Origin: a virus
DNA length: 53,275 nt
Direction: 5' to 3' (one strand)
Virus record (IMG/VR): IMGVR_UViG_3300030333_004803
Location: 1-53,275 of that record
Made by a program: the position numbers and the translations under genes. The notes under the pieces were generated by a model that was given only the letters and a program-made list of their open reading frames with translations, was not told the DNA's origin and made no database searches. Positions 7,557 to 16,800 of this stretch are shown in pieces. Numbering within the stretch: position 1 is the stretch's first letter; each line of letters opens with the position of its first letter.

Positions 7557-9917
7557 ATGAATTTTGCAAAATCTGTATCGCTAAATTTATCTGCTGGGGG
7601 TAAAGTTGGTGGTAATCTTGAAATAGACGGTGATTTAACTGTTAATGGAGACTCCAGTGGGGCTTATGATGAGATTATTAATGGTCATCTTGATTTAGCC
7701 GATAATAATATTTTAAATGTTGGAGATATATCTTTAGATACAATCTCTTCTGATGCTGGAACATCCATTAATGTAGTGTTAGGATCTGATGCTGGTGATG
7801 ACTTTTTAGTAGATACAGATAAACTTGTAGTTGAAGGTGATACTGGCAAAGTTGGTATAGGAACCGCAAGCCCTGCATATCCTTTAGACATTGTATCTAC
7901 AATAAACAATGGAGCTGCATTAGCTATTAGAGGCGATGTAGATTCTGATGGTAGATTTTCTGGTATACAATTTGGCGATAATGGAACAACATCTTATAGC
8001 AAAGGTGGTATTTTTTATGAAGGTAAAGATGCGTATGCAAGAGGTAATTTACATTTCGCATTAGAAGGTGGAACTGGTACAGATAATGCTGATTTATCAG
8101 ATGCCAGAATGACTATAACTTATGATGGCAACGTAGGTATTGGCACAGATGACCCAGATAGTATTTTACACATAAAAGGTGGTGCAAATTGGCGACCAAT
8201 ATTTAAAATTGAAAATACATCAACTGGTAATGAATCTGGTATTATTCAATTTCATAAGGTTGCAAGTGATAGCAGTGAAGCTGATAATGATTATTTAGGT
8301 GGTATAGATTTTTATGGTATAAACGATAATAACGATTCGCACAGGTTTGCTTATATGTATGGTATATCTACCGATGTTAGTGATGGTTCAGAAGATGGTA
8401 GAATAGATTTTATGACAGCAAAAAATGGTACTGATACTGTTACTATGACATTAAAATCTGGTAACGTAGGTATTGGAACTAATGATCCAGCAGTAACCAC
8501 TCATATTCATTCAGATGCCGAAACATTTGCTTATGTTACAACTGATTCAGGTTCCCATGATACAGGAATATGGTTTGGACATGATATTGATGGAACAGCA
8601 GCTTATACTGGAATTGTGTATGACCGTAGTGTTTATACTTTAAAATTATTTAATGGCAATTCAATAGCGAATCATCTTGTTATAAATAATGATGGTGATG
8701 TAGGTGTTGGCGTAGAAAGTCCAAACACTAACTGTAAAATGCACATTAGAGGAGGAGATAGTGGTCAAACATCTTCAAGTAACAATACACAGCTTACGAT
8801 AGAAAATAGTGCTACAGCAGGTATTCAGCTATTAACAGGCACAACAAATGTCGGTGGTATATGGGTTGGAGATTCTAATGGTTCAGAGACTGGTGGAAAA
8901 CTCTATTATAGCAACTCAAGTGATGGGTGGACTTTTTTCAATCAAGGAAGTGTACAATCCTGCGACATAGGTTTGTCTATGGTTAATTTGTATAACAATG
9001 ATACTGGTTCAGCAGGTTCTACTTTAAAACAACTTTCGCTTGGTACATCAGACAACACAGCACTTGACTTTACAAACGTAGGTACAATAGGTGGTGTAAT
9101 TGTATCTAATTCAAGCAATACAGATGATTCAGCTTGTGGTGTTGTATTTAGTCATAGAAGCAGTAGTTCTGGTATAAGCTATGTAGCAAGTAGAAATGAA
9201 GGTGCTGATAGGTCAGCATTGTATTTTGGCACAAGAGGTTCTGATGGTGTGGCATTGCGTATGGAAATCAGAAATGATGGCATAATGGTTTCTAAAAAGG
9301 GATTGATATTTGATGGAAGTGCTCTTGGCTCTGGGCAAACAGGCATTAGCTCAAGTGGTAGTGGTGGTGATTTATTACTATTCTCAAATGGTACTGCACA
9401 CGCAAGATTACAGTCAACAGGCAGATTTGTTATTGGAACCACGTCAGCAAATGCAAAGCTACATATCCACGAAACAGTTAATGGGCAAGAAACAATCTTC
9501 CTTAATCATTCTGTAACTGGTTCCAATCAAACTTATCTTCAGTTTAGACACGATGGTACGCTAAGAGGGCATATACAAATTAATGATTCTACCGATCAAA
9601 TAATGTATAACACTACTAGTTCTGACAAGAGATTGAAAAAAGATTTTGAAGACTGGGATGAAGATGTATTACCATATTTTAAATCTTTAAAACCACAGTT
9701 ATTTAATTTTATACATTCTGAAAATAATGGTGGAAAAAGAAAAGGGTATATAGCCCAAGACAATGTTGATAATTTCCCAGAAGCTTATCCAAAATCAAAA
9801 TCAGTCGATGGTGATGATACAGAATACTACTCATTTAATCCTACGGGTATGGTTTCATATTTAATGAAAGCGGTAAAAGAGCTTACTGAAAAAGTAGAAG
9901 CATTAGAAAATGCGTAA
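7557..9917 (+). CDS. Second tail fibre with S74 chaperone
   Basis: A 786-residue fibre protein behind an AAAGG site. The body contains repeated short G-K/N-V-G-I-G-T beta turns (about residues 100, 196 and 300) followed by ligand-like beta strands, typical of phage fibre shafts. The C-terminus carries a peptidase S74 domain with S689-D-K-R-L-K694 as the Ser/Lys pair and a GYIAQDN segment. The S74 region is diverged from that of the first fibre. Its last bases overlap the next start. Role: receptor binding. Confidence 0.92.
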   Translation: MNFAKSVSLNLSAGGKVGGNLEIDGDLTVNGDSSGAYDEIINGHLDLADNNILNVGDISLDTISSDAGTSINVVLGSDAGDDFLVDTDKLVVEGDTGKVGIGTASPAYPLDIVSTINNGAALAIRGDVDSDGRFSGIQFGDNGTTSYSKGGIFYEGKDAYARGNLHFALEGGTGTDNADLSDARMTITYDGNVGIGTDDPDSILHIKGGANWRPIFKIENTSTGNESGIIQFHKVASDSSEADNDYLGGIDFYGINDNNDSHRFAYMYGISTDVSDGSEDGRIDFMTAKNGTDTVTMTLKSGNVGIGTNDPAVTTHIHSDAETFAYVTTDSGSHDTGIWFGHDIDGTAAYTGIVYDRSVYTLKLFNGNSIANHLVINNDGDVGVGVESPNTNCKMHIRGGDSGQTSSSNNTQLTIENSATAGIQLLTGTTNVGGIWVGDSNGSETGGKLYYSNSSDGWTFFNQGSVQSCDIGLSMVNLYNNDTGSAGSTLKQLSLGTSDNTALDFTNVGTIGGVIVSNSSNTDDSACGVVFSHRSSSSGISYVASRNEGADRSALYFGTRGSDGVALRMEIRNDGIMVSKKGLIFDGSALGSGQTGISSSGSGGDLLLFSNGTAHARLQSTGRFVIGTTSANAKLHIHETVNGQETIFLNHSVTGSNQTYLQFRHDGTLRGHIQINDSTDQIMYNTTSSDKRLKKDFEDWDEDVLPYFKSLKPQLFNFIHSENNGGKRKGYIAQDNVDNFPEAYPKSKSVDGDDTEYYSFNPTGMVSYLMKAVKELTEKVEALENA

Positions 9918-10152
9918 TTTTATTAAATTTATAATTGGATCTTATGCTTTTTTAAGTATTTTTTTACTATCAATTATTGCTTGCGAAGATGTTTATATTG
10001 GAAAAACAAAAGAAGAAATAGCAACTGAGCTATCTCAAGCAATGTTTGAAGTAGATAGTATATTAATGAGTATACAATATCAATTAGATACTGCTAGTGT
10101 AGATGGTACATATTATTTAAATATGCAAAGGATTAATAATGGTCATCCTTAG
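9910..10152 (+). CDS. Small lipoprotein, spanin-like candidate
   Basis: An 80-residue protein with a hydrophobic signal (residues 4-24) ending in a lipobox SIIAC at Cys25. The mature part is a soluble helix. It overlaps both neighbours and begins the cluster of small membrane proteins before the lysozyme. Outer-membrane lipoproteins in this position are often o-spanins, which fuse the inner and outer membranes at lysis. A spanin role is inference. Confidence 0.65.
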   Translation: MRNFIKFIIGSYAFLSIFLLSIIACEDVYIGKTKEEIATELSQAMFEVDSILMSIQYQLDTASVDGTYYLNMQRINNGHP

Positions 10153-10366
10153 AGTGTTATTTATAGTTACAATATGGATATTAATATTGTCTAGTTGTAC
10201 AATGCAGGCTTCTATAGATCCAATTCCTAATAAGATTAAAGATACTAATGGAAATTTACATTATTACACTATGTATAGACTTACTAATTTTAACGAACCT
10301 GTAAGATATTGTAGACTACATGAGCGGTGGGAAAAAATAGAATCTTTAAATGGTGTAATACAGTGA
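10139..10366 (+). CDS. Second small lipoprotein
   Basis: A 75-residue protein with a hydrophobic signal (residues 3-18) and lipobox ILSSC. Its ATG lies inside the previous lipoprotein gene, behind an AAAGGA site. The mature part is Asn/Tyr/Arg-rich. Two overlapping lipoproteins recall Rz/Rz1-type arrangements, although neither has the Pro-rich Rz1 tail. Probable envelope protein; precise role unknown. Confidence 0.65.
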   Translation: MVILRVLFIVTIWILILSSCTMQASIDPIPNKIKDTNGNLHYYTMYRLTNFNEPVRYCRLHERWEKIESLNGVIQ

Positions 10367-10452
10367 GTGAAATTGTTATAAGTGGAATTGCTATCATTGT
10401 TATGGTAGGAGGAATTGCTTATATGTTGAAAGGATCAAAATGGGATGAATAA
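10363..10452 (+). CDS. 29-residue single-span membrane peptide
   Basis: A GTG-started ORF that overlaps the previous stop by four bases (GTGA) and the following ATG by eight. The product is one hydrophobic helix (Ile/Gly/Val/Met-rich) with a charged C-terminal tail of Lys-Trp-Asp-Glu. The tight overlaps argue that it is translated. It could be a small holin or antiholin-like peptide. Evidence is limited to position and hydrophobicity. Confidence 0.45.
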   Translation: MSEIVISGIAIIVMVGGIAYMLKGSKWDE

Positions 10453-10726
10453 ACCTATAGGACAAGACTCAAGTTTAAACATATCATTGCCTATGCTTTT
10501 TCAGGCAGTAGCAGTAATTGGTGCTATGGTCTGGGGTTATGGTGAGTTAAATGGTCGTATATCATTTCTTGAATATCAAGTAAGAATAAACGAAGAACAT
10601 ATAGAGGCTATTGAAGAAGATGCTAAAGAAAGTCAGAATGCTGAGATACCAGCAGATATAAGACAAAATGAAAAAATTAGAGTACTTGAAGAAGAAGTAA
10701 ATAAATTAAGAGAACAAAGGAAATGA
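10445..10726 (+). CDS. Membrane-anchored coiled-coil protein, i-spanin/holin-like
   Basis: A 93-residue protein. Residues 15-33 form a transmembrane helix and residues 40-92 a long charged coiled coil, giving a cytoplasm-to-periplasm rod. This is the architecture of Rz-type inner-membrane spanins and of some holin accessory proteins. It lies in the run of small membrane proteins upstream of the lysozyme. Paralogous in layout to the product at 10871-11134. Confidence 0.6.
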   Translation: MNKPIGQDSSLNISLPMLFQAVAVIGAMVWGYGELNGRISFLEYQVRINEEHIEAIEEDAKESQNAEIPADIRQNEKIRVLEEEVNKLREQRK

Positions 10727-10887
10727 CATGGTTTTATACATTATGTGTGATTGCGATTGCGCTTGTTGTTGCGGATGAAAAAGGAACTTTAGAACCCGCA
10801 GTAAATAAATTTGAAGAAAAGCTTGGGATAAGAACTGAATTACCACCAGATACAACAGAGTTTGAAATAGATGTCGAAAGCTATTAG
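10723..10887 (+). CDS. 54-residue secreted or membrane protein
   Basis: Starts with ATGA overlap on the previous stop and runs into the next gene by 17 bases. Residues 3-17 are hydrophobic (signal or membrane helix), and the rest is an acidic soluble tail with Pro-Pro and many Glu. Not recognised. The gene is supported by the overlap pattern and the matching composition of its neighbours. Confidence 0.5.
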   Translation: MTWFYTLCVIAIALVVADEKGTLEPAVNKFEEKLGIRTELPPDTTEFEIDVESY

Positions 10888-11134
10888 TGAAGATGCACAG
10901 ATTCACATTAGTGTTGCTTTTCTTATCAAAGCTATGGTGGCAGTTGCGGTTGTTACTGGAAGTTGGTATCAAGCACAAATGAAATTTGCAGAACAAGATA
11001 GGCGATTAAAAGATCTTGAAGAAAAAGTTACAGTTTTAAATGCATCTGTTGAAGGAATGGAAACTCAACATATTCAAAAACTGGAAGAAGAAAATAGAAC
11101 TTTAATGCAAAGATTGGGATTAAAACGAAAATGA
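10871..11134 (+). CDS. Membrane-anchored coiled-coil protein
   Basis: An 87-residue protein with a hydrophobic helix at about residues 14-31 and a coiled coil from 40 to 84. It shares its plan, and the N-terminal sequence pattern (short charged lead, then an IS-containing start to the membrane helix), with the 10445-10726 product, so the two may be diverged duplicates. Candidate spanin or lysis accessory protein. Confidence 0.6.
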   Translation: MSKAISEDAQIHISVAFLIKAMVAVAVVTGSWYQAQMKFAEQDRRLKDLEEKVTVLNASVEGMETQHIQKLEEENRTLMQRLGLKRK

Positions 11135-11559
11135 TTATAAGAAGAAGCAGTGAGGGGTATAATGTTATTTTATATAGAAATACTACCCCAGGAGCGACAA
11201 GAACTAGAACTTATAGTAATAGTACAGTAGAAGAAATAACTTATCCTACTAGTTATAAATATTTTATTGCAATTGATAACGAAGTAAAGAAAAGAACAAA
11301 CAACTGGGAAACTGCAGAAAATTTTTATATTGACGAATGTGAAAAGAAAGGGTATACTTCTCATGGTAGAGCTATTATAGGCGCACATATTATGTTAGGA
11401 TCTATTATTACTCTAGAGTCTGAATTTCCAACTTCAAGCAATACTAAGACTCAAATACAAGAATTTATGAATTTAAGAAATATTAAATACAATTCTAGCG
11501 ACACTAAAGCAGAGTTACTTGCTATTGTTGATATTGTAAACCCATGGAAGGCTACTTAA
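11131..11559 (+). CDS. HeH/LEM-like domain protein
   Basis: A 142-residue protein. Its C-terminus (about residues 104-137) matches the helix-extension-helix pattern: TQIQEFMNLRNI, a short link, then DTKAELLAIV. Phage proteins use such SAP/HeH-type modules for nucleic-acid or protein contacts. The N-terminal 100 residues are beta-rich and unrecognised. It overlaps the previous gene by four bases. Its presence inside a lysis-like cluster is unexplained. Confidence 0.6.
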   Translation: MIIRRSSEGYNVILYRNTTPGATRTRTYSNSTVEEITYPTSYKYFIAIDNEVKKRTNNWETAENFYIDECEKKGYTSHGRAIIGAHIMLGSIITLESEFPTSSNTKTQIQEFMNLRNIKYNSSDTKAELLAIVDIVNPWKAT

Positions 11560-11560
11560 T

Positions 11561-11866
11561 ATGATGGAAACATATGCAGAATACGGAGCTATTGGAGTTA
11601 TAGTAGCTTTATTTATAATGATGATAGTAAATTTAATGAAGAGTCAAAAAACTCAAAATGAAGATTTAGACGATATAAGAGTACATATGGGAAAAATGGA
11701 GTCTACAGTAGACAATGTTGAAAGTATAGTTTTAAAAATGCTTGATAGGTGGAATAAATCTGATGATATTAGTCAAAGACACAGAGAAGATATAGTTAGA
11801 GAATTAAATGATGTTACAGATGATCTTGCTTATCTTAAAGGAAGAATAAACGGTAAATCAAGATGA
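11561..11866 (+). CDS. Holin-like membrane protein with coiled coil
   Basis: A 101-residue protein with one transmembrane helix near the N-terminus (about residues 9-26), followed by a charged helical domain that likely forms a coiled coil. Size, layout and position 400 bases before the lysozyme fit a holin or holin partner. It overlaps the next gene by four bases (ATGA). No conserved holin motif is visible. Confidence 0.55.
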   Translation: MMETYAEYGAIGVIVALFIMMIVNLMKSQKTQNEDLDDIRVHMGKMESTVDNVESIVLKMLDRWNKSDDISQRHREDIVRELNDVTDDLAYLKGRINGKSR

Positions 11867-12087
11867 ATGTTAACGACTACAGAACAGAAACAACTGCAAA
11901 ACTAGTTAAATTAGATGAAAGACAAGTCAGTATTTTTAAATCATTGCAAAGAATTGAAAAGCATTTAGAAAAACTAAATGGGCAGACTGAAAAAAATAGT
12001 CATGCTATCATCATGTTTAAAACATGGGGATCTGCAGCTATTTTTGTTGTGCCTGTAATAATAACAATAATCATGAGGTTAATATGA
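11863..12087 (+). CDS. XhlA-like holin-associated protein
   Basis: A 74-residue protein with an N-terminal amphipathic coiled coil (residues 8-50) and a C-terminal transmembrane helix (about 54-73). This is the layout of XhlA/haemolysin-type proteins, which act with holins at the inner membrane. The topology is opposite to that of the previous product, so the two may form a pair. Assignment is by architecture only. Confidence 0.55.
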   Translation: MNVNDYRTETTAKLVKLDERQVSIFKSLQRIEKHLEKLNGQTEKNSHAIIMFKTWGSAAIFVVPVIITIIMRLI

Positions 12088-12266
12088 ACGTAGCAAAGTT
12101 AATTGCCGATCAAATGTTTAATGACGGCACTAAAGAGAAAATTGTTGACGGATTAAACAAAAGCATTAATATTCCTATTATTAATGAAGAAACTGAAGAA
12201 AAAATCCTAACTGCTATTTATGAAGTAGTGGAGGACGTAATGAAAGAAGTTTTAGGAGCAAAGTAA
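12084..12266 (+). CDS. 60-residue helical protein before the lysozyme
   Basis: I place the start at the ATG at 12084, which has a GAGG site. The longer upstream reading frame is an Asn-repeat artefact of the previous gene's frame. The protein is helical, acidic and without a membrane segment. Its stop overlaps the lysozyme start. It may regulate lysozyme or holin; function unknown. Confidence 0.6.
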   Translation: MNVAKLIADQMFNDGTKEKIVDGLNKSINIPIINEETEEKILTAIYEVVEDVMKEVLGAK

Positions 12267-12751
12267 TGCGAACTACTTTTGGAGAAATCATACAAGAAGT
12301 TTTACGCCATGAAGGTGGTTATGTAAATGATTCTGTTGATAAAGGCGGAGAAACAAAGTATGGTATATCAAAAAGAGCGCATAGCGATGTAGATATTAAA
12401 AACCTAACAGTTGAAGAAGCGTGTGCTATTTATAGAGAGCATTACTGGACTCCTTCAAAAGCTGAAAAACTACCAGAAGAATTAAGAGAAGCTTATTTTT
12501 TGTTTGTAGTTAATGCTGGTCAAGGAACTGCGGTAAAGGTCTTACAAAGAGCATGTAATGGTAAAAATGGTAAGAACGAAGAAATTGCAGTAGATGGTAG
12601 GATAGGAAGAATGACCATTAGAGCTTCACAAAAACTAGAAAAAGATCGTTTTATATCATATATAATATTGCATTATGCAAAAATAGTATACAGAAATTCT
12701 TCTCAAGAGCGTTTCTGGTACGGTTGGTATAGAAGGGCCTTGGGACTATAA
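12266..12751 (+). CDS. GH108 lysozyme (endolysin)
   Basis: A 161-residue protein of the glycosyl hydrolase 108 family. The catalytic motif HEGGY (E16) is followed by DKGGETKYGIS (residues 25-35), the hallmark of the family, and by a C-terminal peptidoglycan-binding type half with WYGWYRRA. It hydrolyses peptidoglycan to release progeny. No signal peptide is visible, so export through a holin is expected. It overlaps the preceding gene by one base. Confidence 0.93.
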   Translation: MRTTFGEIIQEVLRHEGGYVNDSVDKGGETKYGISKRAHSDVDIKNLTVEEACAIYREHYWTPSKAEKLPEELREAYFLFVVNAGQGTAVKVLQRACNGKNGKNEEIAVDGRIGRMTIRASQKLEKDRFISYIILHYAKIVYRNSSQERFWYGWYRRALGL

Positions 12752-12752
12752 T

Positions 12753-13532
12753 ATGAGAAAAAAAGATAAGGGTGTAGTAAAACGATTTATTGTAACTCCA
12801 GATAAGCACTTTCCCTTACACAGTCAACCTGCTATTGATTGCTTAATTAAAGCTATTCACATAGTAAAGCCTTCAGGTTATATAGATCTTGGAGATGTTG
12901 GCGAATGGGAATCTGCCTCTCACTGGCAATGGAGAAAAAAGAAACGTCCTCCATTGGAGTATCAATTACCTTATGTTGAAAAAGAAATTGAAGCCGTTAA
13001 TGCTGGTATGGATATGATAGATGAAGCATTAGACAAAGTCAATTGCAAAGAAAAACATATGACAGAAGGTAATCACGATGATTGGTTGAATAGATTTGTT
13101 GATGAGCATCCTTATCTTAAGGGTATGAGGTTTGCTAATGCAGTTAATCTTAAAGAACGTGGCTATAAATTTCATCCTATTGGCAAATTATTAAAAATAG
13201 GAAAATTAAATTTTTATCACGGACATCATTATGCTGGCATACAGCACACAAGAAATCATTTGTTAAGAATGGGTGCAAATATTATGTATGGACATCATCA
13301 TGATATACAGCAATCTTCTGTAACTCATGTAGATGGACCCAAAAGTGCTTGGTCTATAGGTTGTTTAAAAGATATGGAAGCAGGAGCTAACCCCTGGTTA
13401 AACCATAGAGGTCATAATTGGGCTCATGCTTTTGCTGTAGTAGATTTCTTTACCAATGGCAGATTTACTGTTCATGTAGTACAAATTGTAGACGGTGAAA
13501 CAGCTTTATGGGGAGAGGTTATAAAAGCATAA
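12753..13532 (+). CDS. Calcineurin-like metallophosphoesterase
   Basis: A 259-residue enzyme with all five metal-binding blocks: D17-x-H19, a LGDVGE block, EGNHDD, HGHH and GHHHD. This fold hydrolyses phosphodiesters or phosphomonoesters with two metal ions. Substrate cannot be predicted; phage relatives are linked to nucleic-acid or nucleotide processing. It sits oddly between the lysozyme and tail genes and starts one base after the lysozyme stop, suggesting late expression. Confidence 0.9.
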   Translation: MRKKDKGVVKRFIVTPDKHFPLHSQPAIDCLIKAIHIVKPSGYIDLGDVGEWESASHWQWRKKKRPPLEYQLPYVEKEIEAVNAGMDMIDEALDKVNCKEKHMTEGNHDDWLNRFVDEHPYLKGMRFANAVNLKERGYKFHPIGKLLKIGKLNFYHGHHYAGIQHTRNHLLRMGANIMYGHHHDIQQSSVTHVDGPKSAWSIGCLKDMEAGANPWLNHRGHNWAHAFAVVDFFTNGRFTVHVVQIVDGETALWGEVIKA

Positions 13533-13639
13533 TGGTTACTAGTAATAAAATAGGCAAACCTTGGGAAAAAAGAAGTCCCGATACTCGTAGAAAAATGGAT
13601 ACAGATAAAAAATCAAAAAAATCAAAAGGTAAAAAATGA
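13532..13639 (+). CDS. 35-residue highly basic protein
   Basis: Starts on the stop of the phosphoesterase (TAATG) and ends overlapping the next start (ATGA). It is Lys/Arg-rich with a Lys/Ser-rich C-terminus, so it is expected to be disordered and nucleic-acid binding. Supported by perfect packing between neighbours. No family recognised. Confidence 0.5.
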   Translation: MVTSNKIGKPWEKRSPDTRRKMDTDKKSKKSKGKK

Positions 13640-13818
13640 CTGTTGAGAAACATTGCCCTCATTGCAGGGAAAAAACTGAACATGACAAAGATGGCCTTTG
13701 TATCCAATGTATTAAAAGAAATCAGTGGGTAAGTGGCGCTATGTCTTGGTTTGGAGACTGGTTAGATCCACACACCACAGGAAGTAAAGATGGCAAAAGA
13801 GATATACGAAATAACTAA
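13636..13818 (+). CDS. Zinc-ribbon small protein
   Basis: A 60-residue protein with CPHC (residues 7-10) and CIQC (22-25), a four-cysteine zinc knuckle. A helical Trp-rich tail follows. It overlaps the following large gene by 29 bases. It may bind nucleic acid or stabilise a protein contact. Function unknown. Confidence 0.6.
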   Translation: MTVEKHCPHCREKTEHDKDGLCIQCIKRNQWVSGAMSWFGDWLDPHTTGSKDGKRDIRNN

Positions 13819-16800
13819 GTTTGTCACTGGTACTGTATCCAATATTGCAGATAGAGATATACCAGATGATGCAGCTTCTTATTCTAAAAACCTAGATCCA
13901 ACTTCAGTATCGGGACAATTACAAGCTATTAAAGCAGACGTTATTGTTCAAGATGGTAGTAGTGGGGCATTAGGGAAAGGAACTAATCATGCGTTCATCA
14001 ATAACGGAGGCAATCGAGATCTTGTGTGGTATGATCCTGATAACAACCATATTAAGTATGTCACTGATTTATATGGCAGCAAAGGCGATGTTACTATTGC
14101 TACAGGGGGCAGTAGTATTACTTCAGGAGATGACGTCACGTTTGAACAAAATAATAGAGAAATACATATAGGAACTGGAAATGGATCTTCTCATAAACCT
14201 AAATGGGCTGGATATATACCTCATGGACAATTTACTGGCTCAGCCCCCTCAGGGATACAAGTAGAAGACGCTAATTTACTTAGCCCAGGAAGATTCCCTG
14301 CGATGTTTTCTGTATGTGAAGATGAAAATTATATTTACGGAGTAGAGTATCAAGGTCAATATATTTATAAATTTCAAAAATCAGACTATAGTTTACTTGA
14401 GATCAGTAAAACAAGATTTGTAAAATTACAAGTTGTTGCATTAGCGGGGGATGTAGCAAATTATGGAAAAACGTATTCTGGAAATCATTTATGGGTATAT
14501 GATTCTGGACATAGTACTTATGGTACTATATATAAAGTAGATAGGGCTACTCTATCAATTGTTCAAGAAAATCAACTTACTGCTGCAATATGTGGCGGAG
14601 TCAATTATGTGACTAGTATGGTTGAATCAACTAATATGTTATGGGCAGCTTCACATCCTACTGATGGTGGTTATATAACAGCAAATTCAGTATTTAGAGT
14701 AGCAACTCCTACATCTACTACAAGTATTACCTTTACTAATGCAAGTCCTTGGGCAGCAAGTGCTGGTACTGGAGAGAGTAGTCTTGATGGTGATTATTTT
14801 AGTAGTGATCTTAACTCAGATGCTACAGCCCCCACAACCGCTAGATTTTACACTGTTAGAAATTCATTATGCTTATCTGCTGCGAATACTGCAGAAGTAT
14901 GCTGGTTTACTAGAATAACAAATGCTACTGGAGCAGCTGTTTATATGGCTTATTATCAAACTGGTGGAGTTAATCATGCATATCCATTAGGGCAATGTGC
15001 TTGGATAATAAAAGAAAGCTATACTCAAGTAAGTCAACCAGCAGATAATAATACTGTTACTAAAGCTTATCCAGTAACATTTGAAGTAGGAGTATCAAAT
15101 TCATTAGTATCAACTGATGTTATAATGGATACTTTGCAACAAAAAGCTGCAAATGGATTTATTGCAAAATTATTTATATCGCATCATCCTACTGGTAATA
15201 CTGATAATATGAAAATTAGCCAATATCCTTTAATTACTCAACATAGTAGTTACAATGGCATATTTAGCAGTACAAGCGCAGGTCAAACAAATCGAATTGA
15301 TGCAGATCATGTGCAATACGTTCCAACTGAAGGAGCTGTAGTTCAAAGTTTACTTACTGGACAAAATACCAATGGGTCTTCTCAAGCTGTAGCTGGGTAT
15401 AAATTAAATATTTTTGGTGGATCTAGTTATGGAGCTTGGGCTATTGTTGATGGTGATTTAAGTAGTAATTCTGGATACAAATTAAGAAGTACTTTAGAAA
15501 TGTCAATCGCTACAAGTGGAACTAACACTGAATGGAATAATTCTTATACATATTTTTATGCTTGTAGTTTTGTTTACGATGGATATCAAGAAAGTCCATT
15601 GTCTTCTGCTGTTATAGATAGTTCTAATCAAACAAAAAACAGATCTATTACTTTAAAAATATTTAATCTTGCAGATTCTAGTAGTTCATTGGCTATAAGC
15701 AAAAGAATTACTCACATTAATCTTTACAGATCAGAAGCGGTAACTGCTAATGCTACTTTTCCTACTGGATTTTATAGATTGGTAAAGAGTCAAAAATTAG
15801 ATTCAAGCTTTGCTGCTAAATCAAGTGCTCAGTGGGGAAATTATAAAGAAGTTGTAATTACAGATGATAAAGTAGAAGGTGCTTCTTATGAAGCATATGC
15901 TGGTTTACCAGAAACAATTGATAGAACATTGCCTCATTATGCGTTATCAACACAGTTAAATAATGAAATGATTATCGGTAAATGTTATCATCCAGATATT
16001 GAGAATAGTGAAAACTATTTATTTAAATCCCTGCCTTACAAATATGATACTTTTGACTGGACATCAGATTTGCTTAGATTGCCTATTGTGCCTACAGCCT
16101 TAGCTTCTTTTCAAGGCAAAGTATATGCATTTAGCGAAAACGATATTTATATAATTAATACACAAGGTATGTATATAGAAGATATATTGGAAGGTATGGG
16201 GTGCTTAAATAAGCATTGTGTAAAAGTTACTGATTATGGAATGTGTTTTGCTGATATAAATAATATTTATTTGCATGATGGTAGACAAGCATCACCTATA
16301 GGTCAAACTATTTTAAACGAAAAAGCTGAACAAACAGGTTGGTTGTTTAAGAATACTTCTACGGACCCATTAGTGTTTTTTGAAGGATCTACTAAATCTT
16401 TTGTAATTTATTTTCAAAAACAAGCAGGTAATGGCTCTGCTGATCATTTAGCGTGGGCTTATAATGTTTTAAGAAGAAGATGGGATCTATGGTATGGCCC
16501 TACTGCAGGAGCAGTGGGTGGTATAGTTGGAAAAAATGGAGAAATGTTAATAAATGACGGAACTAATTTAAGACATATGAAAGGTGATAGTAATTACGCC
16601 AATTGGGAGTTTAGAACTAAAAATATAACATTAGGTGCAAGCACTCAAGAAAAAATGTTTTATAAAATAAGAACCGTAGGCGATACTGGATGTGAAATAG
16701 CTTATAGTGTAGATGGTGGAGCATATACAAGTGATGTAACTAGTACTAATTCTGTAGATATAAGCGCAGCTAATAAAAAGAAAAAAGCTTTAAAAATAAG

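Noticed and set aside
12024-12266. Longer start for the 60-residue protein before the lysozyme
   Set aside because: The extra N-terminus is Cys/Asn-repeat translation of the previous gene's membrane helix in another frame. The ATG at 12084 has the ribosome site.
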